Assembly: GCF_030652775.1 (NCBI RefSeq)
Contig: NZ_JAUSPS010000075.1
Span: 62,001-126,000 of the forward strand
Origin: Acetobacterium sp.
GTDB taxonomy: Bacteria; Bacillota; Clostridia; Eubacteriales; Eubacteriaceae
Direction of reading: 5' to 3'
Length of the DNA stretch: 64,000 nt
In this document: positions 53,548 to 62,498 of the stretch, one piece after another
Position numbering within the stretch: the stretch's first letter is position 1
Layout: each line of letters opens with the position of its first letter
Notes under the pieces: generated by a model
The model's database searches: none
What the model was told of the DNA's origin: nothing
The model's input: the letters and a program-made list of their open reading frames with translations, nothing else
Made by a program: the position numbers and the translations under genes

Positions 53548-55281
53548 ATGTTTATTAAAGAAGGAATTATTGCATCGCCAGGTATCTCAATTGCCAGAGC
53601 ACTTGTTTATGAAAAAGCAGATGTACAAGTGAGCGCTGATCGACACGAAGACAGCCATCAAGAAATCGATAAATTCAACCAGGCTTTGGATGAGAGCCAA
53701 AAACAGTTAGAAGAAATTCAATTAAAAACTGCTGACGAGCTGGGCGAAGAAGATGCTGCGATTTTTGAAGCCCATGGGATGATCCTTCGGGATCCTGAAT
53801 TTCTGGAAAGTGTCGAAAAAGAAATTAGTGACCGCAAGGTAAGTGCGGCTTATGCAGTTCAAATCGTGACAGATCGTTTGGTAATGATGTTTGAACAAAT
53901 GAATGATCCCTATTTCAGTGCCAGAGCGGCAGATGTCAAAGATGTGGGGAATCGGGTTCGAAATAACAGTTTAGGTATCGTAATGGCAGATTTGTCAAAG
54001 CTGCAGGAGGATGTCATCATCATCGCCGACGATCTTGCCCCTTCAGATACGGCGCTGATGGACAAAATGCGAGTATTGGGTTTTGCAACCAATGTTGGGA
54101 GCAGAACATCGCATACAGCGATCATGGCGCGGAGTTTAGAGATTCCTGCGGTTCTTGGTTTGACCGATATTGTTCAAAATGTGAAGACTGGTGATATGAT
54201 TATTATTGATGGCCTTAGTGGTCGGATCATTGTAAATCCGGATCGGTATCAGATTAAGGCGGCGGAAGACGATCAGAGAGGATACCAGACTTATTTAAAA
54301 GAACTGGAATGTCTCAAAGATCTGGAGGCCGTAACGCTGGATGGTCATAAGGTGGAGTTGGTCGGAAACATTGGCGAACCAGGTGATGTCCAGGGTGTTC
54401 GTAAAAACGGCGGTACTGGGATTGGCCTCTATCGAACAGAGTTTTTATACATGAACAGCGACACCATGCCGGGAGAAGATAAGCAAATGGCAGCTTATCG
54501 ATCGGTTCTGGAAGCATTCCCGGATGGACCAGTGATTATTCGAACCATGGATATTGGTGGCGATAAAAAATTGCCCTATCTGCCGCTAGATGATGAAATG
54601 AATCCGTTTTTAGGACTCCGGGCTATCCGTCTATGTTTCAAAGAAATAGAATTGTTTAAGACCCAGCTGCGAGCCATCTTAAGAGCAAGTGTGTACGGAA
54701 ACGCTTATATTATGTTTCCGATGATATCCAATGTTGATGAAGTACGACAAGGGAAAAAAATACTAGCGGAGTGTATGGCAGAGTTGGATGCATTGCAGGT
54801 TCCCTATCGTAAAGATGTAAAAGTAGGGGTGATGATTGAGATTCCCTCAGCGGCGATCACGGCGGATATTATTGCCAAAGAAGTTGACTTTTTCAGTATT
54901 GGAACCAATGATCTCTGCCAATATACCATTGCGGTGGATAGAATGAACCAGGATGTTTCGTATCTTTACGATCCCTTTAATCCAGCTATATTGCGCCTGG
55001 TAAAGCAAGTCATTCAGGCTTCTAATGATCAGCCGGGACTCTTTACCGGGATGTGTGGAGAAATGGCAGGAGATCCCATGGCGGTCGTTATTCTTTTAGG
55101 ATTGGGACTACAAGAATTCAGCATGAGCGCCTTATCAATTCCCCGGGTTAAAAAAATTATTCGCAATGTGCGTTATCAAGATGCGAAGAAAATCGCTGAG
55201 GAAGCATTGATGCTAGAAACGGGAGTTGCGGTTATGGTTCATATTCTTGAATCAATGAAGAAACTGAAAATTGAGATTTAA
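53548..55281 (+). CDS. ptsI: PTS enzyme I (phosphoenolpyruvate-protein phosphotransferase)
   Basis: A 577-residue enzyme I. The phosphohistidine site is in GSRTSHTAIMARS with His189. DGLSGRIIVNPD, GIGLYRTEFLYM (about 292-303), VGVMIEIPSAA and FSIGTNDLCQYT (about 450-461) belong to the PEP-binding domain. It starts the phosphate chain from PEP to HPr. The frame opens at a TTG (53542), but AAGGAGG serves the ATG at 53548. Its position behind the acoABC-lpdA set suggests supply of phosphate to the srlAEB permease; a terminator separates it from lpdA, so it may have its own promoter. Confidence 0.95.
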   Translation: MFIKEGIIASPGISIARALVYEKADVQVSADRHEDSHQEIDKFNQALDESQKQLEEIQLKTADELGEEDAAIFEAHGMILRDPEFLESVEKEISDRKVSAAYAVQIVTDRLVMMFEQMNDPYFSARAADVKDVGNRVRNNSLGIVMADLSKLQEDVIIIADDLAPSDTALMDKMRVLGFATNVGSRTSHTAIMARSLEIPAVLGLTDIVQNVKTGDMIIIDGLSGRIIVNPDRYQIKAAEDDQRGYQTYLKELECLKDLEAVTLDGHKVELVGNIGEPGDVQGVRKNGGTGIGLYRTEFLYMNSDTMPGEDKQMAAYRSVLEAFPDGPVIIRTMDIGGDKKLPYLPLDDEMNPFLGLRAIRLCFKEIELFKTQLRAILRASVYGNAYIMFPMISNVDEVRQGKKILAECMAELDALQVPYRKDVKVGVMIEIPSAAITADIIAKEVDFFSIGTNDLCQYTIAVDRMNQDVSYLYDPFNPAILRLVKQVIQASNDQPGLFTGMCGEMAGDPMAVVILLGLGLQEFSMSALSIPRVKKIIRNVRYQDAKKIAEEALMLETGVAVMVHILESMKKLKIEI

Positions 55282-55311
55282 TTATTTGATAGCGATAAGG
55301 AGATTAGAATT

Positions 55312-55575
55312 ATGCAAATACAAGAAGTGACAGTGTTGAATGAAACAGGTATTCATGCCCGGCCAGCATCGATGTTTGTCAAGGCCGCAGGAAAATTTAA
55401 ATCGAATATTTTTGTCATCAAAGCAGACAAAGAGATTAATGCCAAAAGTATTGTCGGCGTTATGGCGGGGGGTATTACCCAGGGAACGACAGTAAAGATT
55501 AAGGCAGAAGGCGAAGATGAAGTAAATGCAGTGGCTGAGTTAGTGCAAATGATAAATGATCGATTTGATGAGTGA
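55312..55575 (+). CDS. ptsH: PTS phosphocarrier protein HPr
   Basis: An 87-residue HPr. The active-site His15 is in NETGIHARPAS, and Ser46 in NAKSIVGVMA is the regulatory site phosphorylated by HPr kinase in Bacillota. It transfers phosphate from enzyme I to IIA domains. It is 30 bases behind ptsI with AAGGAG as ribosome binding site. The order ptsI-ptsH is the reverse of the common one. Confidence 0.96.
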   Translation: MQIQEVTVLNETGIHARPASMFVKAAGKFKSNIFVIKADKEINAKSIVGVMAGGITQGTTVKIKAEGEDEVNAVAELVQMINDRFDE

Positions 55576-55607
55576 CGTTTAATAACTGGGATTCAGGTGG
55601 TAAAAGG

Positions 55608-55652
55608 GAACCGGCCTTATTATGATGATAAAACATAAGGCTGGTTCTATTT
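55608..55652 (+). terminator. Intrinsic terminator after ptsH
   Basis: GAACCGGCCTTAT and ATAAGGCTGGTTC are 13-base arms with one G-U pair, around a 14-base loop and before TATTTTTG. Confidence 0.8.
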
Positions 55653-55704
55653 TTGTTAAGGGCAAGCAAGGTAAAGAAGCTAAGGTTGAAAATTCGTTTG
55701 AGTG

Positions 55705-56010
55705 TTATTTTTCCTTATATTCTTTGTACACCCGATAAGGTTTCGAAATCACCCGGGACGGTAAGGATTTCAAAAAAATACTTAAATCGGCTTCCATCTC
55801 TGCGGTCATTCGTGTGGGTTTTGATAAAACCCGTTTGACAAAGTCTTCTTTAAAATGGTTATTGACAAACTCCTGGTTAATCTGAATTTGTATGGAACAC
55901 TCTTTGCAGGTAATCTGAGAGATTTGTTCGTTTTTATACTCGATTTCATGAGGGGTGTCTTTCTCGCAGATGACACAAAACAAATCAGCTTCAATACGAT
56001 TTTTGGGCAT
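55705..56010 (-). CDS. Small zinc-ribbon protein, function unknown
   Basis: A 101-residue protein with two CxxC pairs (FCVICEK near 11-17 and CKEC near 35-38), spaced as in a zinc ribbon. The remainder is helical and charged, with no further domain. The start has GGAGAG at the right distance on the minus strand. It is probably a small regulatory or RNA/DNA-associated protein, but no function can be named. Downstream it converges on ptsH. Confidence 0.65.
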   Translation of the reverse strand: MPKNRIEADLFCVICEKDTPHEIEYKNEQISQITCKECSIQIQINQEFVNNHFKEDFVKRVLSKPTRMTAEMEADLSIFLKSLPSRVISKPYRVYKEYKEK

Positions 56011-56116
56011 GGCTCTCTCCTTATTTTGCAGCTTATTGTTAATTATTATAACATAATTAAGCGGGTGTTATCTATAAAATTCGGTTAAGTAGCGTTTGCC
56101 GTTTGTCCGCATGTTA

Positions 56117-56782
56117 TCACCTTTTTAAAAAATCCTGCTTATCCCCTGAAATCGACTTTACCACCTCAACATCACTGGCCACATCAAAATACTGAGCATC
56201 ATATAAACGGTTTAAATAGTCCTGATAAAACTCCAGGAGTGGCGGAAAGGACGCAATGATTTCATTTCTGATCTTGTTGATATTTTCCACCGATTCATCC
56301 TGGGTTCGATCTAAATCAAGATAGGTGTTGAGTAGTTGAGTAGCGGTTTCAGCATGATAACTGGCATACTGCGGAAAAACCTGAAGGTTCTGATCGCTGC
56401 TGATTTTGTCCCGCACTTTTGAAACAACGGCTTCCAGATCTTCGAGGATGGTTTCCTGGGAATAGAGTGATTCCCGCCGTTTGGCAGTTTTTAATAAACC
56501 GATTAATTTTTGAAGCCGAGCCTGTTCCGCGATGCTGCGATCCTGAAGTGCTGATGAATTCATATTTTCAGCTGCGTTAAGCATCGCTAGATCCTGGTAA
56601 GGGGATGCATCAGACAGCTGTTTGATTTTTTCTGGCGGTTCATGTTTCACCCGAAAAACAACGTAATAGATCAGAAAAGCGAATAGGATCATTAAAAATG
56701 CGCCGCCGAGAAAGAGCGATAATTGTGCAACTGGTGAATTTTCCAAGGCAAACAGATTACTGAAAAAGGTTGAAGTGTCCAT
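56117..56782 (-). CDS. Single-pass membrane protein next to flotillin, function unknown
   Basis: A 221-residue protein with one hydrophobic helix at about 20-44 (LSLFLGGAFLMILFAFLIYY region) and a long cytosolic helical domain of Gln/Glu/Leu-rich composition. The frame reaches 56818, but AGGGGG ten bases before the ATG at 56782 supports the shorter form. It lies downstream of the flotillin gene on the same strand, with a hairpin between. A role as a partner in flotillin membrane assemblies is possible; nothing in the sequence proves it. Confidence 0.6.
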   Translation of the reverse strand: MDTSTFFSNLFALENSPVAQLSLFLGGAFLMILFAFLIYYVVFRVKHEPPEKIKQLSDASPYQDLAMLNAAENMNSSALQDRSIAEQARLQKLIGLLKTAKRRESLYSQETILEDLEAVVSKVRDKISSDQNLQVFPQYASYHAETATQLLNTYLDLDRTQDESVENINKIRNEIIASFPPLLEFYQDYLNRLYDAQYFDVASDVEVVKSISGDKQDFLKR

Positions 56783-56848
56783 GATAGCGATACCCCCTAA
56801 TATGAATTGATGGATCATTTTAATGATAAAATAAACTTACCCCGAAGC

Positions 56849-56882
56849 AAGAAAAGCACCGAAAGCAGGTGCTTTTCTTTTG
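56849..56882. terminator. Hairpin between flotillin and the one-TM gene
   Basis: AAGAAAAGCACC (56849-56860) pairs perfectly with GGTGCTTTTCTT (56868-56879) around a 7-base loop. On the minus strand it stands behind the flotillin stop and may act as a terminator or attenuator. Confidence 0.65.
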
Positions 56883-56965
56883 AATTTTTTTCAGCAAGTA
56901 AGGGAAAAAGCAGGCTGAACTGCGTCAATTATTGAATAGTGGGAATTTTATTGTCGTTGTAAAAA

Positions 56966-58522
56966 TCAGACTTCTTTGGGGTCTTCGGTGCTGCTTTCAG
57001 AATGGTCGGGTTGAAGCTGAGCCGTAAATTCGGTTATTAAATCCCGGTTACGCGGTTCACTATTTGCGGCTGTGGGTGGTGTGCTTACAATTGTTGTGGG
57101 GGTATCGGCTGGTGTGGCTATTTTTCCGCCCAGGAATCCAGAAATCAACGACTGCAGATTAATACCGGTGCTTTCGGAGATTCCTTCAGTCACTTGTGAC
57201 ATGGTATTGACGATGTCTTTGACCATTTTGGTTGAGTTGCCATCGCCATACATGGTAATGCGATCGACGTTGTTCAGTGGCGCAGCAACATTGCGGGCAA
57301 CTTCGGGAAGGGCATTGAAGTACATTTCCATGATGGCGGCATCACTATATTTCTTCATCGCTTCAGCTTTGGCATCAATTCCGGCGGCTTCGGCCAGACC
57401 TTTGGCTCTGATTGCGGCAGCTTCAGCAAAACCTCTGGCTTCAATTGCGGCAGCTTCCTGTTCTTTGGCATAACGATCAGCTTCGGCGGCCAATCGATTG
57501 GCTTCAGCATCTTTGGCAGCAATAAATAGTTTTGCCTCCGCTTCTTTTTGCTTTTCAAACAAATCGGCTTCAGCCTTTTGGTTACGTTGGTACCGTTCGG
57601 CATCGGCAGTTTTGTTGATTTCAGCTTTTAATCGTTGCTCGCGCACTTCAACTTCTTTAGCGGCCAATTCAATTTCTTTTACCTGCTTAATAATGTTGGC
57701 TTCCTGGGTTTTTGTCTCAATCGTTTTTCGCTGTTCTTCCTGCTCAATTTGGTATGCGGCATCCGCCTGAGCCTGACTTAGATCAGACTGTCGTTTCAAT
57801 TCGGCTTTGCGAATTTCCAGATCAGTGTTCTTCTGGGCAATTTCCAGGTTTGCCTTAATTCTGGCATCATTGGCAATTTTTGCGGCTTCCGATTCAGCAA
57901 TTGCGACTTCTTTTTCGGCGTTGGCACGAGCAATGGCCGCGCCTTTTTTAATCTGCGATTTGTTCTCGGTACCAAGGTCCTCAATTACGCCAGCCTGATC
58001 ACGGATCGATTGAATATTGAAGGAGATTATTTCAAGACCCATCCGTTTAAGATCCGGAACAGCGTTTTCCTGAACCTTTTCGGAGAAGGATTTTCGGTCG
58101 GTTAACATGTCTTTCAGGTCAAGTGAACCGATGATTTCACGGACGTTTCCCTCGAGGACATCTTTAACCTGAGGAATGATGGCGTCAGTTGATTGGTTCA
58201 AAAAGTTCTCAGAAGCCAGTAAAATTGCTTCTGGTGATGAACCGATCTTGATCTTTACTGCGCCATCGACCATCACATCGATGAAGTTATTGGTTGGTAC
58301 CGATTCACCAGTTTTGACATCAACAGACATCATTTTGAGGTCCAGTTTGTCAACCCGTTCAAGAAAAGGAATCTTGATTCCCGCTTTTCCGATGATGACA
58401 CGCCGTTTAATACCAGATATGACATAGGCCGTATCTGGGGGAGCTTTGACGTAGCTCATCATTAAGAGGGAGATAACTAACAATACGACAACAACTGGGA
58501 TAATCAATGTAAAAATTGACAT
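56966..58522 (-). CDS. floT: Flotillin-family membrane scaffold protein
   Basis: A 518-residue flotillin. An N-terminal hydrophobic helix (about 4-24) anchors it; then a PHB/SPFH domain (about 30-190, with YVISGIKRRVIIGKAGIKIPF and MMSVDVKTGESVPTNN), a long Ala/Glu/Lys-rich coiled coil (about 195-400, many AEADR and EAAAI repeats) and a Ser/Thr/Pro-rich tail. Flotillins organise ordered membrane microdomains and affect the assembly of membrane complexes. The frame opens at 58537, but GGAGG is placed for the ATG at 58522. The NfeD partner usual in Bacillus is not in the window. The gene is transcribed away from the malic enzyme gene. Confidence 0.9.
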   Translation of the reverse strand: MSIFTLIIPVVVVLLVISLLMMSYVKAPPDTAYVISGIKRRVIIGKAGIKIPFLERVDKLDLKMMSVDVKTGESVPTNNFIDVMVDGAVKIKIGSSPEAILLASENFLNQSTDAIIPQVKDVLEGNVREIIGSLDLKDMLTDRKSFSEKVQENAVPDLKRMGLEIISFNIQSIRDQAGVIEDLGTENKSQIKKGAAIARANAEKEVAIAESEAAKIANDARIKANLEIAQKNTDLEIRKAELKRQSDLSQAQADAAYQIEQEEQRKTIETKTQEANIIKQVKEIELAAKEVEVREQRLKAEINKTADAERYQRNQKAEADLFEKQKEAEAKLFIAAKDAEANRLAAEADRYAKEQEAAAIEARGFAEAAAIRAKGLAEAAGIDAKAEAMKKYSDAAIMEMYFNALPEVARNVAAPLNNVDRITMYGDGNSTKMVKDIVNTMSQVTEGISESTGINLQSLISGFLGGKIATPADTPTTIVSTPPTAANSEPRNRDLITEFTAQLQPDHSESSTEDPKEV

Positions 58523-58708
58523 TTGCGCCTCCTGCAAAATTTTATTTTGAGATCAAAAAAAGATACTCATTTCTGTGAGGATGTGACAATCACACAGATT
58601 CTTGAGAGTGGATAATATGTGTATGAACTCAACAAAGTTATTATATAAGAGGTTGGATTCAAAGTCAAAGATTAAAAAACGATATGGATTGTTTTGCGGG
58701 ATAAATGT

Positions 58709-58714
58709 TATAAT
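58709..58714 (+). promoter_or_regulatory. Candidate -10 box of the malic enzyme gene
   Basis: A consensus TATAAT 88 bases before the ATG. A -35 box is not clear. Confidence 0.35.
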
Positions 58715-58802
58715 TCAGGTAATGTTAAATTTAAGCCCAGGCGATAAGTTTGTCGGGAAAACATAGGTAAGAAAATAAAATCGTTGAAATAAAGGAGACA
58801 CA

Positions 58803-59978
58803 ATGGGAATTCAGGAAGAAGCATTAAAATTGCATGAAGAATGGCAAGGCAAACTGAGCATTGACAGCAAGGTTCCGGTAAAAAACAAACATGATCTGTC
58901 GATGGCTTATACTCCGGGGGTAGCAGAGCCCTGCCGAATGATCCATAAAAACAAAGAAGATGTGTATAAGTATACCGGCAAGGGAAATATGGTGGCCGTG
59001 GTCACCGATGGGTCGGCAGTGTTGGGGCTGGGCGATATTGGTCCGGAAGCCGCCCTTCCGGTAATGGAAGGAAAAGCCGTTTTATTCAAAGAATTCGCTG
59101 GCGTCGATGCGTTTCCTATCTGTATTCCATCCCAGGATGTAGAGGTCATCATCAAGACGGTCAAGATGATTGAACCGGGATTTGGGGGGATTAATCTGGA
59201 AGATATTGCCTCGCCCAGATGCGCCGAAATCGAAAGACGCTTAAAAAAAGAACTGGACATTCCGGTTTTTCATGATGATCAACATGGCACGGCAGTGGTG
59301 GTGACGGCTGCGCTGATGAATGCCCTAAAGGTCGTGGGCAAACAATGGGAGCAGGTGACGGTAGCCATGAGCGGCGCCGGAGCAGCCGGATCAGCGATCA
59401 TCAAGATGTTGTTGAACGTCGGCGTCAAGGATATTATCGCCTGCAGCAGCAAGGGTATCCTCTCAAAAGACGAAGAGTACAGTAACTGGGTTCATCAGGA
59501 AATAGCTGAGATGACCAATAAGCAGCACAAAAAAGGGAGCCTTGCTGACGCCATCAACGGCGCTGATATTTTTATCGGTGTATCGGCACCGGGCATTGTC
59601 ACGGCCGAAATGGTTCAGACAATGGCGGAAAACGCCATTGTTCTGCCAATGGCCAATCCAGATCCGGAAATTGATCCGGATCTGGCCATCCGAGCCGGCG
59701 CAAAGGTTGTTGGAACAGGACGGTCAGACTATCCCAACCAGATTAATAATGTCCTGGCTTTCCCGGGCATTTTCAGAGGGGCGCTGGATGCCCGAGCCAG
59801 TGACATCAACGAAGCGATGAAAGTTGCCGCAGCAAAAGCCATTGCCGACTTGATTAGTGAAGATGAACGGAGTGCCGATTATATTATTGTACCTGCCTTT
59901 GATCCTCGGGTTGGAAAGGCTGTAGCTGCCGCGGTTTATCAGGCAGCAAAGGATTCTGGAGTTGCCAGAAAAAATTGA
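58803..59978 (+). CDS. Malic enzyme, NAD(P)-dependent
   Basis: A 391-residue bacterial-type malic enzyme, decarboxylating L-malate to pyruvate. The N-terminal block VKNKHDLSMAYTPGVAEPC (about 21-39), the KGNMVAVVTDGSAVLGLGDIG block (two segments, about 60-80) and the metal-binding FHDDQHGTAVV (about 157-167) are characteristic. The coenzyme domain has AMSGAGAAGSAI (about 189-200). The start follows GGAGACACA. It is monocistronic, with a terminator after it. NAD or NADP use cannot be read reliably. Confidence 0.93.
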   Translation: MGIQEEALKLHEEWQGKLSIDSKVPVKNKHDLSMAYTPGVAEPCRMIHKNKEDVYKYTGKGNMVAVVTDGSAVLGLGDIGPEAALPVMEGKAVLFKEFAGVDAFPICIPSQDVEVIIKTVKMIEPGFGGINLEDIASPRCAEIERRLKKELDIPVFHDDQHGTAVVVTAALMNALKVVGKQWEQVTVAMSGAGAAGSAIIKMLLNVGVKDIIACSSKGILSKDEEYSNWVHQEIAEMTNKQHKKGSLADAINGADIFIGVSAPGIVTAEMVQTMAENAIVLPMANPDPEIDPDLAIRAGAKVVGTGRSDYPNQINNVLAFPGIFRGALDARASDINEAMKVAAAKAIADLISEDERSADYIIVPAFDPRVGKAVAAAVYQAAKDSGVARKN

Positions 59979-60111
59979 AGAAACGAAATAAAATACGGCA
60001 GTTTTAATAAAGCAACACTACAATTACTCCTCAAGAAAAAATGAATAACGTGACGGTTTTGCTTAAAGGGTCTTGGTTAAATACGCTTTATCAGGAGCTG
60101 ACGAAAAAATT

Positions 60112-60141
60112 AACCCCGGAGCAGATGTGCCGGGGTTTTTA
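60112..60141 (+). terminator. Intrinsic terminator after malic enzyme gene
   Basis: AACCCCGG (60112-60119) and CCGGGGTT (60130-60137) followed by T's. Confidence 0.8.
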
Positions 60142-60200
60142 TAAAACAACAAAGAGAAAAGTGTCGATGACACGAAAATAACAATGAAAGCAGTTATATA

Positions 60201-60881
60201 ATGAAACATATTTTAATCATTGAAGATGATACAGCGTTAAATAATGGAATTGTATTAGCATTAAAAGATGCCGAATACCGCTTCTTTCAGGCAACAACCT
60301 TGGCTAGTGCTAAAGAATTGATGTTAAGCCAAAAGATGGCGATGGTTATTCTCGATATTAATCTTCCTGATGGCAATGGCTTTGAATTTTTGGAAGCGAT
60401 CAGAAAAGAGTCGGAGGTTCCAGTGATCATCCTGACAGCCAATGATATGGAGTTAGACGAAGTAAGAGGGCTAAATCTGGGGGCAGATGACTATATCACA
60501 AAACCGTTTAGTCTGATGGTGCTCCGTTCTCGAATCGAGAGTGTTTTTCGTCGAAGTGTCAAACAAAATAAGAACATCTATGTTATTGATGACCTTTATC
60601 TTGATTTTGAGCAGATGTTTTTTAAAGTGGGTGACCGAGAACTGGTACTGAGTAAAACGGAACAAAAACTCCTGCATTTATTATTAGAAAATAAAGATAG
60701 AACGGTGGCTCGCAGGACTTTGGTAGATAAAATATGGACCAATGCTGCTGAATATGTGGATGAAAATGCGTTGTCAGTCGCTATTAGCCGCTTGCGTAAT
60801 AAAATAGAGAAAGACCCTGGAGCGCCTCAATATATTCAGACCGTATATGGACTGGGTTATACATGGGGGGCAAAGGCATGA
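60201..60881 (+). CDS. OmpR/PhoB-family response regulator
   Basis: A 226-residue two-domain regulator. The receiver domain (about 1-115) has the acidic pair EDD (8-10), phospho-acceptor Asp52 in VILDINLPDG and the Lys of ITKPF near 103. The C-terminal winged helix (about 130-225) carries the LSKTEQKLLHLLLENKDRTVARRTL and YIQTVYGLGYTW patterns. The ribosome binding site is weak. It overlaps the kinase gene by 4 bases (ATGA). With the following ABC transporter it forms a classic sensor/exporter set, probably responding to a peptide or cell-wall stress. Confidence 0.93.
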   Translation: MKHILIIEDDTALNNGIVLALKDAEYRFFQATTLASAKELMLSQKMAMVILDINLPDGNGFEFLEAIRKESEVPVIILTANDMELDEVRGLNLGADDYITKPFSLMVLRSRIESVFRRSVKQNKNIYVIDDLYLDFEQMFFKVGDRELVLSKTEQKLLHLLLENKDRTVARRTLVDKIWTNAAEYVDENALSVAISRLRNKIEKDPGAPQYIQTVYGLGYTWGAKA

Positions 60882-61720
60882 GTATTTTTGGCACCAGAAA
60901 AACCTTGAATCGTTTAAATGAGATGATTGATGACGCTATTGCTGGTAATTTTACGGAAAGCAATTATGATGAAAGCCAATTGTCCCGGCTTGAATCAAAA
61001 TGGATGCATTATTTGAGTGCCTCGAAAATGTCCATGGAGCAGACGAATCAGGAGCGGGAAAATATAAAAAGTATGGTATCAGATATTTCCCATCAAACCA
61101 AAACGCCGCTGGCTAATATTTTATTATATACGGAGTTACTTAAAGAGCAGGTTGAAAACAAAGATAATATGGAACTTGTTGAACAGATTAGTACGCAGAC
61201 TGAAAAACTGGATTTTTTAATTCAATCCTTAGTTAAAATGTCTCGATTGGAAAGCAATATCATTGAACTTAAACCCCAAAAACAACCAGTCAAACAGTTA
61301 CTTGAACAGGCATTATCAGAAATTTTACCCAAAGCCAGATACAAGCAGATCGATATTACGGTCGAAAATGCGGATGCTGTTCAGGCGTGTTATGATTTAA
61401 AATGGACATCTGAAGCGCTTTATAATATCCTGGACAATGCGGTGAAATATTCAGAAGTCCAAACCAGCATAAAGATACATGTAAAAATGTATGAACTGGT
61501 TACTTGCATCGCAGTTGAAGATCAGGGGATTGGGATCGCAGCAGACGAAAAAACGCAAATCTTTCAACGCTTTTACCGCAGTCCCAGCATTCAGCAAAAA
61601 GAAGGCATTGGAATCGGTCTTTATCTGGCCCGGGAAATTATGCAAAAACAAAAGGGTTATATCAAGGTGACTTCAACCCCGGCAAAAGGTTCGATCTTCT
61701 CGCTTTATCTCCCCACTTAA
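60878..61720 (+). CDS. Sensor histidine kinase, apparently without transmembrane region
   Basis: A 280-residue kinase. The dimerisation/phosphoacceptor helix has His72 in SDISHQTKTPLANI; the catalytic domain has the N box NILDNAVKYS, DQGIGIAADE and GIGIGLYLAREIM with the ATP lid. No hydrophobic segment long enough to cross the membrane is found in the first 60 residues, which is unusual beside BceS-type sensors that have two. It may sense through the ABC permease or in the cytosol. The frame opens at 60863, but the ATG at 60878 overlapping the regulator stop is the standard coupled arrangement. Confidence 0.9.
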   Translation: MSIFGTRKTLNRLNEMIDDAIAGNFTESNYDESQLSRLESKWMHYLSASKMSMEQTNQERENIKSMVSDISHQTKTPLANILLYTELLKEQVENKDNMELVEQISTQTEKLDFLIQSLVKMSRLESNIIELKPQKQPVKQLLEQALSEILPKARYKQIDITVENADAVQACYDLKWTSEALYNILDNAVKYSEVQTSIKIHVKMYELVTCIAVEDQGIGIAADEKTQIFQRFYRSPSIQQKEGIGIGLYLAREIMQKQKGYIKVTSTPAKGSIFSLYLPT

Positions 61721-61817
61721 CGCAAATCTTTCAAAACTGTTAGATTTTAGACAGAACCAGGTAAGAATTCTTTGATAAAGTTTGTAAATCGAAACATAAA
61801 CTTTAGGAGGAAACGTA

Positions 61818-62498
61818 ATGACAATTTTACAGACGCGAAATTTGCGAAAGGAATATGGAGACGGTGATAATCTGGTAAAAGCATTGGATGATGTTAATCT
61901 CACTATTAAACAAGGAGAATTTGTATCCATAGTAGGAACCAGTGGCAGCGGGAAATCAACCTTGCTACACATGTTGGGCGGTTTGGATCGCCCCAGTTCG
62001 GGGAAAGTTTTTGTAGAAGGCAATGATATCTTTTCCTTTAAAGAAGAGCCGCTGACGATTTTCAGACGGCGGAAGATTGGCTTTGTTTTTCAATCTTACA
62101 ATTTGGTTCCGGTGCTGAACGTTTTTGAAAATGTAGTGCTCCCGATCGAATTAGATGGTAATACCGTCGACGTCGATTATATTAATGAAATCATCGATAT
62201 GCTGGGGCTTACCTCAAAAGGGGCCAATCTTCCTTCTCAGCTTTCAGGCGGACAACAGCAACGGGTTGCCATCGCCCGTGCGCTGGCAGCAAAACCGGCG
62301 ATTATCCTGGCGGATGAACCCACCGGCAATTTGGATTCACGGACTAGTCAGGATGTCTTGAGTTTGCTCAAAATGACGGGAGAACGCTTTAAACAAACCA
62401 TTGTGATGATTACTCATAATGAAGAAATCGCACAGATGGCTGATCGCATTATTCGAATCGAAGATGGCAAGGTCAGGGAGCGTGGCGAGAATGATTAA
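61818..62498 (+). CDS. ABC transporter ATP-binding protein (MacB/BceA-type)
   Basis: A 226-residue ATPase. Walker A GTSGSGKS (about 36-43), Q-loop in [19 protein letters not shown], signature [15 protein letters not shown] (about 138-152) and Walker [15 protein letters not shown] (about 158-171) with a following H-loop ITHNEE. This is the subgroup that partners FtsX-type permeases in lipoprotein, antimicrobial-peptide or macrolide export. AGGAGG precedes the ATG. Its stop overlaps the permease start by 8 bases. Confidence 0.94.
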   Translation: MTILQTRNLRKEYGDGDNLVKALDDVNLTIKQGEFVSIVGTSGSGKSTLLHMLGGLDRPSSGKVFVEGNDIFSFKEEPLTIFRRRKIGFVFQSYNLVPVLNVFENVVLPIELDGNTVDVDYINEIIDMLGLTSKGANLPSQLSGGQQQRVAIARALAAKPAIILADEPTGNLDSRTSQDVLSLLKMTGERFKQTIVMITHNEEIAQMADRIIRIEDGKVRERGEND

